From: Paragonimus westermani
Taxonomy: Eukaryota > Platyhelminthes > Trematoda > Plagiorchiida > Troglotrematidae
Direction: 5' to 3'
Assembly: GCA_008508345.1 (NCBI GenBank)
Contig: QNGE01000995.1
Location: 49,400-113,399 of the forward strand
DNA: 64,000 nt
The notes beneath the pieces were generated by a model. The model saw only the letters and a program-made list of their open reading frames with translations, was not told where the DNA came from and did not search any database. The position numbers and the translations under genes are program-made. Within the stretch, counting starts at the first letter, position 1. Every line of letters begins with the position of its first letter. This document shows, in pieces, positions 51,996-63,849 of the stretch.

Positions 51996-52242
51996 GGATA
52001 GTTGTAAACATAGCATGAGTGAAAACATCTGCCACACTACTTATTATTAACTAGAAGTTCGTTGCGAACTTAGAAACTTTAATCCAATATATCTGATGTT
52101 TAGTCTAATAGTGGGCAACAGCTCTGACCATTCCGACAGAAAGTCAGTCCTATTACCGCCGCTCTTTTGCGTCGAAACTGAGTCACATATAGACGTAGTT
52201 GGGCGTTCAGTTATACTAATTCGGTTTTGGTAATGCATTGTC

Positions 52243-52460
52243 AGGTATGGGGTGGCTAAGACGATTGACTCGTGACAGCAAGGCCGGAGTTCACATCCTG
52301 GTCTTAGCGGAGATACATACTACTGATGAGCTGTAATCATTGCTTGATCCAAGCGTAGTGCTTGTTTTTAAAATGGGCTCACTAAAAATCAATGATGTCA
52401 GAGGTGCAATCGCCTTTGAAGAATGTTCAACTCGATATGGAAAATATCATGTGATTACTC
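52243..52460 (+). repeat. SINE-B copy, decayed hammerhead
   Basis: GACTCGTGACAGCAAGGCCG, GGAGTTCACATCCTGG (box B), then TACTACTGATGAGCTGTAAT with CTGATGA and one side of stem II, a changed GAAA region, GCGTAGTGCTTG, and a tail ending GTGATTACTCAT. Confidence 0.65.
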
Positions 52461-53339
52461 ATTGACTGTTTGTGGTTTCCGTTACTCATTTAGTTTTGGT
52501 TGTATTCACCCGGTATGGCATTTAATAAGTTAAATGCATCCAGTAACGAGTAGTTCGAAAATTAAACATTTTTGGCTAAATACGATTAACTCCTCTTAAT
52601 TTAATTGCATGCCATCAAAAGCAAAATATGATTAATCTTAAACTGGATACTCGAAATTTTACGGAGAATAACTTAACGAATCTCGTGTGTTTCAGTCAGA
52701 ATAGGAGAAAGCTTGTTGAGAAGTGTTTCATTTTGTTTACCTTCGGGTGAATCACACAACCAGTTATATCACTATGATGTCCATTGAAACAAAATCGAAA
52801 ACAATTTCTACAATAACTAACCAAACACTGTTCACGTGTTTTGTGGACTAGGTTACGTCGCTAACGCCACTCAACACAAATATCCAAAAGAACCATAGCA
52901 TTCATTTCACACACACTGATGGCTTACGGTCTTACATGAGGACACAGGTTTGTATCCAAAATAACTTCACGACCTGTCTTTTTGTTAACCTAAAGAAGTC
53001 AGTTTTTGTGATTTGGCCGATACAGAATCCAGTGAAACTTGGTTACGCAACACCCAACTGTGCCCTAGTTTAAAATGTATCCAAAATGTACAATTACCCT
53101 GATCCCCGGTATTTACCAGAAGACGTTAGAAGGAAGCTCACTCATTCAATTGTTTTGAATTCTAAAATCGTCTGTAGTAATTACTTGACAAACTACTTTC
53201 ATTTTTCGCCTGCTCGAAAAGCAGTGTGGGTTGTATTGGTTTGTATGTGACTCGGCGGGAACAACCACTAGTTTCTCTCACGGAGGACGAATTCAAGGGA
53301 GACTGTCCAAGGAACTAAAAACATTCTACACCGCTGAAA

Positions 53340-53400
53340 TCAATATATATGTGTATATACATATGTGTGATGTATATGTTTAATATAAATTGTAATTTAT
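53340..53400. repeat. AT-rich simple sequence
   Basis: A tract of alternating TA and TG steps (TATATATGTGTATATACATA and continuing) without a clean unit. Confidence 0.6.
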
Positions 53401-53979
53401 TGTTAACTACTCACAACTTTGCGGCTGGCTAGCATAAAGTATTTCATGTCGTGCACAAATTTGCACGTTGAAGCTAGATATTTGAATTAATGATGGCAAC
53501 TATTTAAAACTGACTTAGATTCACTTACCCGCTTACCATTTAATCGCAAGTCATTTGTGTTGCTGTTCCAAAAATCTAATTCGATAAGTGTTACATTCCA
53601 TCCACGCAGCAGATATTTTGCAAAATTGAAGTGTAAAATGTTCGGTACGACGAACCACTGAAAAAGAAACACCTAACAACCACACAGTTTTCCCTCCAGC
53701 CTTATGACAGTAATAGTTTCGCTATTAATCTCTCTTTAGAAAACCTAGTTTTAAAACGGAGACTCATCACACACGATTGAAATATGATTTACAAACACCC
53801 AGTTGGCAAATGTCACTCTTTTTATCTCATTTTTTCAACAATATAAAAATATTCTTTCTCAATTAAGAAGTTGAATAAGGAAGTTAGAAGATCGGTTTTC
53901 GAGATGACAATGCCGTTTTTATGTTCCCATCAGCTGCTACACATAACAGCGGTGAAAATCAAAAATATTCAAACGAATA

Positions 53980-54698
53980 ATGCTCGTAAATCAAGTCAAT
54001 GTATACACTAGCCTGCCATTGGTCGAAACCATAGCAGATGAAGGTCGACAGCTTTGGCACGCACAGGTCTGGCATGTTACGCATGACAAACAGCGCCTCG
54101 AGTGACTTGAAGATGACAGGTTTGTGATGACGCATGAACACTAGGAAAGCGTTCGTTGGGTCGACCAGATGACCGGTCACCAGTACGTGAGTGGCTTTCG
54201 AGGAAGCCAGCTTGCGCTGTTTGGTGGGTTCGCGTCAGTTCACACCACACATTAGGTCCTCAGTTTACCTGGGGTTCTGCTCCTTCAGCGTAAGACAGGG
54301 ATAGATCACTTTTGCCAATGTAAACTTCACCGCGGCTGAAGGTGAACTGGTGAATACCATGCGAAGTAGACAGTTCTGGTATCCACGTCTTAATAGGACG
54401 AAGTGTGCGTCACTTGGTGCGATTGAGTAAACGCAGCGTAGTTGCATTGTACGTCCGCCGGATGACCTGCGTCAGCTGTCGCGTTAGAAAAGACATACTG
54501 CTATCTCCTTTGTATGATAACTAGAGGTGCACCGTCGCTTAATGCTCATATCTAGAAAGGTAAGCTTGTCCTCTTTTCCACACTCAGATGAGAACGTCAG
54601 TTCTGGGTGCGAACTCCTCAATAAATCTAATAGTTCTTCCACTCGCCATCTTGTGTGATTACTACTATGTCGTCTACATGTCGACGGTAAAACAATAT
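53980..54698 (-). pseudogene. Penelope-like element, RT motif and GIY-YIG endonuclease, internally deleted
   Basis: On the minus strand, from 54690: YRRHVDDIVVIT (the RT active-site Asp-Asp block), SSHPELTFSSECGKEDKLTF and LDMSIKR follow after one frame change. Then IRRTYNATTLRLL, TSHGIHQFTFSRGEVYIGKS (GIY-YIG), THVLVTGHLVDPTNAF and LEALFVMRNMPDLCVPK follow in order. The stretch between RT and endonuclease linker is far shorter than in intact elements, so an internal deletion is inferred. GC content is visibly higher than the surroundings, which suggests a younger copy than the others here. Confidence 0.75.
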
Positions 54699-54892
54699 GT
54701 TTATTGATGTATTCGTGAGGCGGAGCTCAACTGTAAACAAACAATTCAACCAAAGTCGGTCTTGGAGGGTTTTCTATCGCGATCTCGCCTATTTGTTCAT
54801 ATCTCATGTTGTGAACAAAAGATATTTCCGGCACACAGCAAGATGTTATTTGGGACATGAAGCTAACGTAATTGAGCGTTCACATGTGATAC

Positions 54893-55115
54893 TTTGGTGG
54901 TGCCTAGTGTGAGGTCAATGACGCAGTGGTCAACACGGTTGCCTCATGATTGGAATGGTCAGAGTTCAACTTCCAGCCGTGGCAAGGATATGCACTACTG
55001 ATGAGCTCTAATGAGAGCGAAACTCTAGTCTAGTGCTTCTTTTCGAAACATGTTGGTTGGAGAGTCCATCTGCATGCAACAGATGCCATCAAATGTGAGT
55101 GATGTTCAGTTTGAA
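54893..55115 (+). repeat. SINE-B copy, full length with hammerhead
   Basis: The most complete copy: head GCCTAGTGTGAGGTCAATG, box A ACGCAGTGGTCAACACGG, box B AGAGTTCAACTTCC, GGCAAGGATATGCA, ribozyme at 54992-55036, TTGGTTGGAGAGTCCATCTG, ATCAAATGTGAGTGATG and the end of the tail. Confidence 0.85.
54992..55036 (+). ncRNA. Type I hammerhead ribozyme in SINE-B
   Basis: Stem I GCACTA/TAGTGC pairs perfectly. CTGATGA, stem II GCTC/GAGC with loop TAATGA, and GAAA are canonical. Helix III is CTCTAG rather than CTCGAG, so one pair of the six-base self-complementary segment is changed. Expected cut follows the C at 55030. Confidence 0.75.
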
Positions 55116-58100
55116 AATTATACACATACATAGATTTCTATCATTAGGGCATACTCACACAGTTGGTCGATACTCTTTCCTACAACGAGCGCATCTTACC
55201 AGGAATACGCTTGGTATCAATTTTGTGTTTTGTCTCTCTCTTTCGATATAAGAAATTTATGACTGAAATGCATGGCAAGCGAACCGTTGAGAGTAAACTT
55301 CGGAGCATAAATGACTGTCATGAATGATGTCATTAAATAGACTGAGCATCATTTCACTACGTTCGTCAGGTTATTTCTGGTATGTTTGAAGATTTGAAAT
55401 GCATAATAACCGAATAGCTTGTTCAAGTCACAACAATTAATTCTGAATACAATGGAGTTGTGTGATCAGCTCACGTTAGTCATTCAAGCCAAGCCAAAAC
55501 ATGAATGCAACACACGATCAAAATGGAATACGCACACCAATGGTGAAGTTTAACAGAATTGAAACTTGAGCTTAGGCCAGGTTAAAGGGTCGTTCGAATG
55601 CACAAACCGAAACTTTCGGATGGTGACCATATATATCATTTGTTCAAATTTTTGTCGAACTACCTGAAGTGAAACCGATTTTCTCGGGTCAGAAAATAAG
55701 GTTTGTGTGGAAGGCACTAATGTAAAAAATGAATGGTACTAGTGTTTATCCAAAAGCCTCGTGTTGGTCTGTTGACAAATTTCCTTCGCTTTGACTAATG
55801 GATGGAGAGCAAATGTTCAGGATGTGGGATCAGTAAGTTATTTCACGATGCCATGTTTTCTTCAAACACCACAAACGTGTTGAGACAGGCTAGAAGGAGA
55901 ACAGATGAATTAACTGAAAACTCATTCACCCAACCAGTTTGCCACAACCAATAGTCATACCAAGAAAATTACAGGCGAAGTTACAAGTTGAAAGTTTTGG
56001 CGATAACGGGGAACAGGCGGTAGTGAACTACTGAGAAGAGCATGAGGTGCGTATCTCATTTTGTAGTAAAAGATAGGAGGTGACGACAGATAGACCAGAT
56101 TGGACTATGAGTAGCACTGCGAGTGCCTGACCGAAACAGCCTCGGGCATATTTTTACAATGGAATTAAAGAAATCAACAACCAGCAGACTATTCATGATA
56201 ATGTGAAAACCTACTGAAAAAAAAACAAAACGGAACAACGGATTAAGGAGAAAACCAACTGTTCCTTTCTACCAGATGGCCGGTCAAAGCAGAGAGACAA
56301 TAAGTGTTACTGTACTCTACGGTAAATTCCTGACTACCGTATTTGGAAAGATGCATTTTGGAGAAGAGAAATATTTGAATCTTTCACCGAAAACCGATCG
56401 CTTCTTACAGAATGTCTGAGCTACTTCGTGCGATGGCAGGCGTTTTCTCGGCAAGGTCACTGAAATTCAGTCTGTCAGTGTACTACATTTTAACAAGGTT
56501 AGAGAGAGTGTACAACGTGAATAGCTACGTGTGTAAGTAGTTGGTAAAAAAAGACGTGCGCTCTGAATGCACAAAAATTCCTCCACTGAAATTCCCTATC
56601 ATCCCAATTTGGTTTCATTGGACATTCAATATTTACTTCGCCGCTTGCCTACTAATTTCGAATTTTAACCAGACTTCTCTGTTCTTCCAAGAAAAAGACG
56701 ATCCACCTTCAATGACTTGTCAAACTGTCTAACATGAAGTATACATTTCCTAGTCTGGTTCTAATGTCCTCAGTGTTTGTTTCCTAGTAAATGACAGAAT
56801 GTTGCGAGAAATTTTGAGACCTGTATTTTTGGTTTACCGTTCACATGTCTTCAACTTCATTAAAATTTTGTCCGAACAATATTTTACACACGTAATAAAT
56901 CAGAGTTAAGCACTTGACCATTTGCTGACGACATTCTCCAGTCGTGTCGGCGTGTTGGATTGGATCCATCATGATATGGATTTCTAGGGAAAGAGCGAAC
57001 CGAGTTGTAGGTAGCAAGAAATGTTTGATCATGTGAGAAGTGGGATAACTTTTGATGCGTAACTTGACCTTGAGTGCACATCAAGCAAAACGCCTTTGCC
57101 AGTTACAAAAAAAGTCTCAAAGAACACAATATTGATCAATTTCGGAAATCATTATCTCATTTACTTCGCATTGCGAATGCAAACAGGCAAGTGTCGAATA
57201 GACCGGAACTTGATTTTGATGATTTTGATGCTGTTACGCAAAACACTGCAGCTTTGCGTCTATCACTCAGAAGTGACACAACGGCAGTTAATTCCAAACG
57301 TCAGTTTAACCTGACGTAAGTGATTAATCGCGTCCATCTTTCGCTCAAAAACACATTGCTTCTCTTATAAATCCATGAACGTATAATTTACGCTCAATCG
57401 TTGCGCAGCAGCACGGACAAACACGTGAATCAAACAGCACGGTTCTGTCTTTATCGTAATTTCCACTGTCTGATCGATGCCAATTTCGATGGTGACCCTG
57501 TACCCGTTTTTGTTTGGTCCACAAAGTTTCCGTCAGTCACTTCAGGTTTGTTACATAAAGGATACTAGTCTAGCCTGTTTACTGTAGCTTGATTTGAAAT
57601 TCCAGTGGTTGTTAATATATAAGGCTGCACACGTCCCATAAATTCCACGCTTATAAGTCACTCTATCAGACCTCATTAACAACAAAGTGTTAACTCACTG
57701 ACGGTATGAAGTAAGATGGTCCGAGTCGTTCAGTATCAAGGAGGCGTTATTCGAGCGGCTAGAGTATGTCTGTTGAAGTTTTTCTACTGTGAAATGCTAA
57801 CCATCATTTCTAAACCTGGTAACTATTTGCTTCTCGGTATTCATTCAAGTGTGAGAGAAAATACACATTTGTCTTTATGCGGTGAATACTTTTAGGCAAT
57901 ATACCACCTGGAATGGGTGCTAAAGCTTGAGTCTAGTAAACTCGAACGGATCATCATTAAGTTGGACGAAGAATGGGAAATTGGGTTCGTATAAAGTAGT
58001 TTGCAAGGATACTGCTACGTCAAAAACGATCTTTTCCAGATCAACATGAGAAACAACCAGAAAGCCAACGCCGAACACCTCTGATGCAAGCTTAAATTAC

Positions 58101-61100
58101 AGCGTTCAGTCCTAGGATAAATTTTATGGACAAGCTTGCGCAAGGATGTCCATAACCCCTTTGTGTTACTGTTTAGCAACCTATGAATAAACGCAAAATT
58201 TTTAAGAATCCTGGTTGTTGATAAGCTTTTCTTGTCCGTATTATGAGTTAACTTGTTCGCCAGCCGCAGAAGACCTTAGCATTAAGTCCATTTTCGGTTT
58301 ATCAGGGGTTTACGTTACATTGCATTTCCCTGATAAGTAAATTTTTACTAACGAAATTTTATAATAACACCCGACGGGATGATTTTTCTCCCTGTTCTAT
58401 TTGAACCGATTGTTTGAAAAGATCGCTGTTTCACACTTCTTGTATGTCATTTCGAATTTCAAACATTTACATTTCGGTATGTCTTCGCTCGTCCATTATT
58501 CCAAACGGGAGATACATACCATCTTGACAACCTTGAGAATAAACGGTTTCTTTTCCTTCACACTCGCTCGATAATCAACACGGCATAGTTAGTGCTTGAA
58601 GTGATCACCTGTATTTCCTAGCTTCGTGAGAACATTAGGATGTGGTTTATCTGTGATAAAACTGGAAAAAATATAGATTTGCAACATTAGAAATCAGATG
58701 GCTTCTCAAGCATGAAACAGGAGAACTTGTCATATTCAGTGACCCAAACTGAACTGTGTTCAACCAAGCATTGTTGACGTGAAATGAACCGATATAGGTA
58801 GAAGCACCCACAGCTTTTCACATAGTAATCGAAAGTGGTGACTCCGTTCTTCGTCGAATAGCCTCTCCTGTGTTTTGCACGCAAATCTGAATTTTCCATT
58901 TGTCATGTGCCTGTCTTTAAGTTACGCGATCTGTCTTAGTTGTATGCTGGCGTATTACGGGACCGAACGCAATTAGGAGGCACTGGCTAATAAAGGCAAT
59001 GGGTATGCTTTTGTCCGTGTGTACTACAGTCGAAAAGTATGTTTATCACATGACTATGAACAGGTATGCCATTCTGCCATGAAACACATTCATGAGTTCT
59101 AGTTAAGTATGACTAACTGGTGACCCATAACTGCTAAAGAATAGTCATCAACACTGTTTTTTAGACCGACGAATGTAGATACTAAAAGTCTTTTTTTGTC
59201 CTCAGTGCCCATCTGAAAACATAACTTGTGCAAACGATAAGCTTCTAATGATCGGCGCAAAAGGTCATGTTTCGAGGAGCTAGGTTGTTACATAGCATTT
59301 TCTGGTTAAAAATCCTACTCTGCACTTGATATGGACTACAGATTGAAGTGTAGAGGGAAAACATTAAGAGGAAAGAGGGTTAACCAGTCTTCTAACCAGG
59401 ATCGCTTCTGTGTTAAAACAATGGTTGGACCGGCGATGAGCGGTACAGATGGAGAGTAAACAAGAGTTAACAACAGATGTCTCAAACTGAATTATTACAG
59501 CACTTATCAAAGCTTACAAGAATCTGTGTGGCTATGATATCACTTGGCATTATGATGCAATGTTTGCAAATTTAATTTTTAAGTTCAGTGGGTTGTTGAA
59601 TGGTACACGTCTTGTCGATGAACTCCGTACAAAATGCTTGACCGTCACTAGGAATTTGTCGACTTCAAATGGTCTCTCAGCCTTCAAATATTTAGAATGT
59701 GCACTGTTACAAAACTGAACTCGAGGAACCGGCCTTCGGTATTCACATATACGTGAGATCTCACATAGTGTAAGAAATAGGTAGCATCTAACATTGGAAC
59801 GCGTTATCAAACCCCAGGTTTTGTTTTCAAAGCAGTCACCCACAAATAAACAACTACAACTAAAACGAATGAGTCAAAACATAGCATTTCCCCAAAGAAA
59901 TGCAATACCATTTCAAACTTAATTGGTCTCCCGTGTGGCCTTGTTTACGTACTCATAAATACCAATTCAGCATAAATTTTCGTTCTCAGAATGACGCCTT
60001 TTAACGCATTTACAATGTTACCTAGAGTCCCCTCCAATTATCGTTAAAAAAATTCCGGCTCATTTTTTTTATAGTCGTTGAAGTTCCGTCAAAACTGGGA
60101 TAAGCAACACATTCATCGGTTGGCCTTAAGTGAACGTAATTATAAGTGACTGACTAATGTAGAAAGCGATCGGCGTATATCAAACATTTGAATGAAGACG
60201 CTGGATTTTTAGTTTGTTGAAACAGTTGCGTTGAGGTGAGGAATAATGTGACATACTGCTGCTGGTGGCATTAGATGGAGAACGGTATGTGATCGAAAAG
60301 AAGTCAACACTGGTGAGAAAGACCAATATTGATGGTAATTAGGGTAAGTCAATCCAATTAGTAAACACAACGGTTTAAGGGTTACTTATCTCAATCGAGG
60401 CCTTTGTTCATTGGAGAGATAGACCTCGGGTTACTTTAGAGCATGGCAGGCTATTGGGACCCCTCCATTGCGGAAACTTCTAAGCAGAAACACACCTGTC
60501 CGAAAATGTATCTTATGGTATGCAGTATTTTTTTAAAATATAAAAGCATAACGCTCAGTGCTATCATAGGAAAACATTCTGGCGATTGAATTTGACTCGG
60601 CCAATCCTGGGATGCTACACTGTTGCCTTATTTGACCAGATACAGAGGCGTAATCCATATTGCAAGTTTGACTACTGAATTGCATATAACCTTTTGTGAG
60701 CAAAGTTCTGGTCCGTACCCACTGTAAGAGTCTAGCTGAATGTATGTAAAGTCGGTCTAAGAAAAGGGCATGATGCCGTGTTTTTCAGTTCCATGAACCA
60801 AGCAGTACACAGTACATTTGTACCAGTGTGTTTAGTTTATGTTTATGTCAGGTTTTTTTGTTTGCAGACGTATAGCAGTGGAATGCACGATCAACCAACT
60901 TTTATATAGCAATCGCTTGAAGGCATGAGTGATGCTATACGTTGACGAGATCTAGCAAATTCCAAAGTCACTATGAATGATATATAGTGTGTTTATCAGT
61001 GTTCGACGCAAAGCTCCTCACTCTCGTTGGTTTTCAGGTGAACATGGTCAATGATTCAACAATTATTCCTCACTTGCATGATTTTCACTTTCTTGTATAA

Positions 61101-61568
61101 CCGTTTTGAATCGTGATTTTTATTTCCGCTGAATTGAGCCAAATGACCGGTTCGGTATGTGCAATAGTTTTTCATTTTATTGGGTCAATAATTTCACACT
61201 GATCTATGTTCAAGCTGTTATTATTTTCAAGATGCAAGCAAAAACCAGACTGAACAACTAGCAAGGACAATCTGTAGATTTTCGTGGTCCGTGACTATGA
61301 GTCAAGAAACAAAACGCTGTTATCGTTGATTACCGCATCATAGTTGAAACCGAGGAATCGAACTGGTATGCTGGTTACTGTAGTTCTGCAGTTATGTAGG
61401 ACAACATTGAAAAAGGAGTACTTGTGTTAAATGCGAATTGTGTTGTAACCATTGAGGAAACACATCTCGCGCTAACATAAACGACAGTTTTTGTGTGTGG
61501 ATGAAACGGTTCCAAACTCCCCCAGAAGATACAGTGAAATAATCTTGTTAGATCAAATCCAGCCTATG
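55116..61568. other. Unassigned upstream sequence
   Basis: No repeat family member or conserved coding motif recognised in this 6.4 kb. Two short open stretches with splice-like borders (minus near 56880-57000, plus near 57074-57319) are of chance length. Confidence 0.4.
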
Positions 61569-61569
61569 C

Positions 61570-61604
<35 letters not shown>
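61569..61604 (+). repeat. (CAA)12 microsatellite
   Basis: Twelve uninterrupted CAA units. Confidence 0.95.
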
Positions 61605-62394
61605 CCAAAGGCAGGACTGTCAAAGTAGGCACAGTTACTTTTGAACAGCATTTCGATATCGCCTTGAAACACTCGGTTTTGAATTAGACTCAGCATAAGA
61701 ACCTAATCTTAGGCAATTTTATCCGATCATTAGTCCAGAATTGATTAAATTTCGCCTGGCCCTTTGAGTCTAACAAACAATATGCTGGTTCAGTTCGGTT
61801 TAGTGTGCACCTATGTTAGTGCATTTACTTGTGTAGCCAAGTTAGTAAAATCCACTATAATCTAACATCCATGATTAATCGATTCAGTCTATGGTCGGTC
61901 TTTCTCACTAATGGTTTTTTCCACATGTGAGAGAAGCGTACACATTTGTTTGGTAACAACACACATTATGGATGTACAAGTCGGATGTTTTGTTTTCAAA
62001 GTGTTACAGAGGAAATCACCAAACGCGGCAGAAATGAGTGATGAAAGGCAAAGTCGAGTTTGGGGATAGAACGAAACAGAAGTTGTTAATCGCTTGCATC
62101 ATGTTAATGACAACCTTTGCAAAGTAAATTACTAGTCTTCATTATGACTAATGTTAAATTGCCCATCCCACAAAAAAATACTCCTCGTTAAAATAACACG
62201 TTTGCGCTTCCCAGAAGATTTTCAACGCTAGTGAGGGCACTTTACTGTCTTCACAATCTAATCGGTGTTGTTGTCTGTTAAAAATGTGAGTGTAACCTGT
62301 CACATTATTTGTTCAGCACAGATTACACCAAACATTTAAATGATAGGAATTTCTTCTCAAATGGACTGAGAGTAATACAACCCCAAGAGCAAGT

Positions 62395-62538
62395 TGTAAT
62401 ACTCTATGTTTCAACCACCTCGGGTGGCCATCTTTATGTGAGTTGTAGTCGGCATTATGTCAAAATTTCTTGATATGATTTCAAATACAAAGCACATAAA
62501 GAAGGCCACCTGAGGTTTTTGAAACGTAGAATATTACA
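62395..62538. repeat. Foldback repeat, 46-nt arms at 87% identity
   Basis: 62395-62440 pairs with 62493-62538 at 40 of 46 positions, with a 52-nt spacer. TTTATGTG and CACATAAA are the inner ends, TGTAATA and TATTACA-like sequence the outer ends. It could be a small MITE or a hairpin-forming RNA. Confidence 0.8.
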
Positions 62539-62576
62539 GCCTGCTCGTAGCACTGTGCTATTCTGAATTCACTTAC

Positions 62577-62744
62577 CAATAACTGAAGTCCAAACTGCTT
62601 GACTTCCTTCTTACTGAGTTTGGTGAGGACATCTTGCATGTGACGAAGCCATTTGCTCGGCATTTCCACGTACATGTGTGAATATCTTTCAGTTCCAGTG
62701 TTGAATAATTTGACATCTCCACTTGGAACGACTGTGCTGAAATT
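62577..62744 (-). CDS. Candidate orphan exon, 56 codons
   Basis: Between an acceptor (TTCACAG) and a GTAAGT donor there are exactly 56 open codons in phase 0 at both ends, reading NFSTVVPSGDVKLFNTG, later MYVEMPSKWLRHMQDVL and KKEVKQFGLQLL. I do not recognise the family. Open frames of this length also arise by chance here, so it may not be real. Confidence 0.25.
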
Positions 62745-63849
62745 CTGTGAACGATGAGTACCGCATGTGTACTATCTTGACTAAGGAGTTGGGTTAGAAA
62801 TAGCTGACAGCATGTAACAGGGATGTAACGTCAAAAGTGACTGTTAGTCATTGCTTTATAGGACCGGTAATCTTCTTACGAAATGCTTTTGTACAAATCT
62901 CCAGTTCATTAGTTGGTTTCATCTCAGATGGGTTGCGGATGGTGTTCGCATCCTACTGTAAACGAACTGGTAGAAATGTTTGCTGTTCCGATGAGATAAG
63001 TTGGAGAATTTTGTTGGACATTTTCAGAATTCTACAGCAGACGGTCACTTAAGATGGGAAAACGTGATTTAAAAAGTGTGTGGAGATTTATCCAATTAAT
63101 TGTTTTAATAGGAAGTTCTTGCCTAACTACAGGCAAACTAGTGACCTACAAAGTTATCCAGAAGACTTTAATGAGGTTTATTGTCACTGAAGTTGCAACG
63201 AGTGTTCCGGCTTTTCTGTTTCCAATGCAGTAGAGTTTATCCACAGGTAAACTTCATTCGTGCACTTCTAACAAATTGACATGTCCGTGTTATGCTGAAA
63301 ATAACTAAACTTACTAGCCGTAACCCATCAAACTGATGGGTCTTTGAATAACAGCGCACATGAGATCATTGTGTACCGTCATCCGTATGACCAGATGCCC
63401 GGAATTGTTTTCATTTTGTTAGCAAGTCAGTTCCGCTCAATTGACACATCGCTTGCGAATATCCGGTGCTGAAGAGACCAACATAACAGTTGACGGAAAT
63501 TAGCTTCGGTCGGGTGGTCCTTCCACTCGATTCGCATAAGACGTGCGTGCATTACAGTTTTCAGTTTATAATATGCAAACCACTGCAGGGAACCTGTTTT
63601 GAACTACCGGCTTCGTCTGACGAAACTGTAGATGATTGAGTTGAGAACAGCCAGGAAAAATTTTCCCAACTACTCACACATAATTCTGTTACCTTTTAAT
63701 TTCTCCTGTTGTCTATGTCATTGTCAATAACTCGAAGTCCAGACAATTCAAATGACTATTTTAAAATATAGAGCATCATTTCAGCGGTGCCCAAAATACC
63801 AGACATTACCGTGTGTTCGTTTTGCTCTAGGTCAACCATATGAGTATGA

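Noticed and set aside
57074..57319. 81-codon plus-strand frame ending at a GTAAGT, as a possible exon
   Set aside because: It looks acidic and protein-like, but there is no clear acceptor and no partner exon; kept only as a note.
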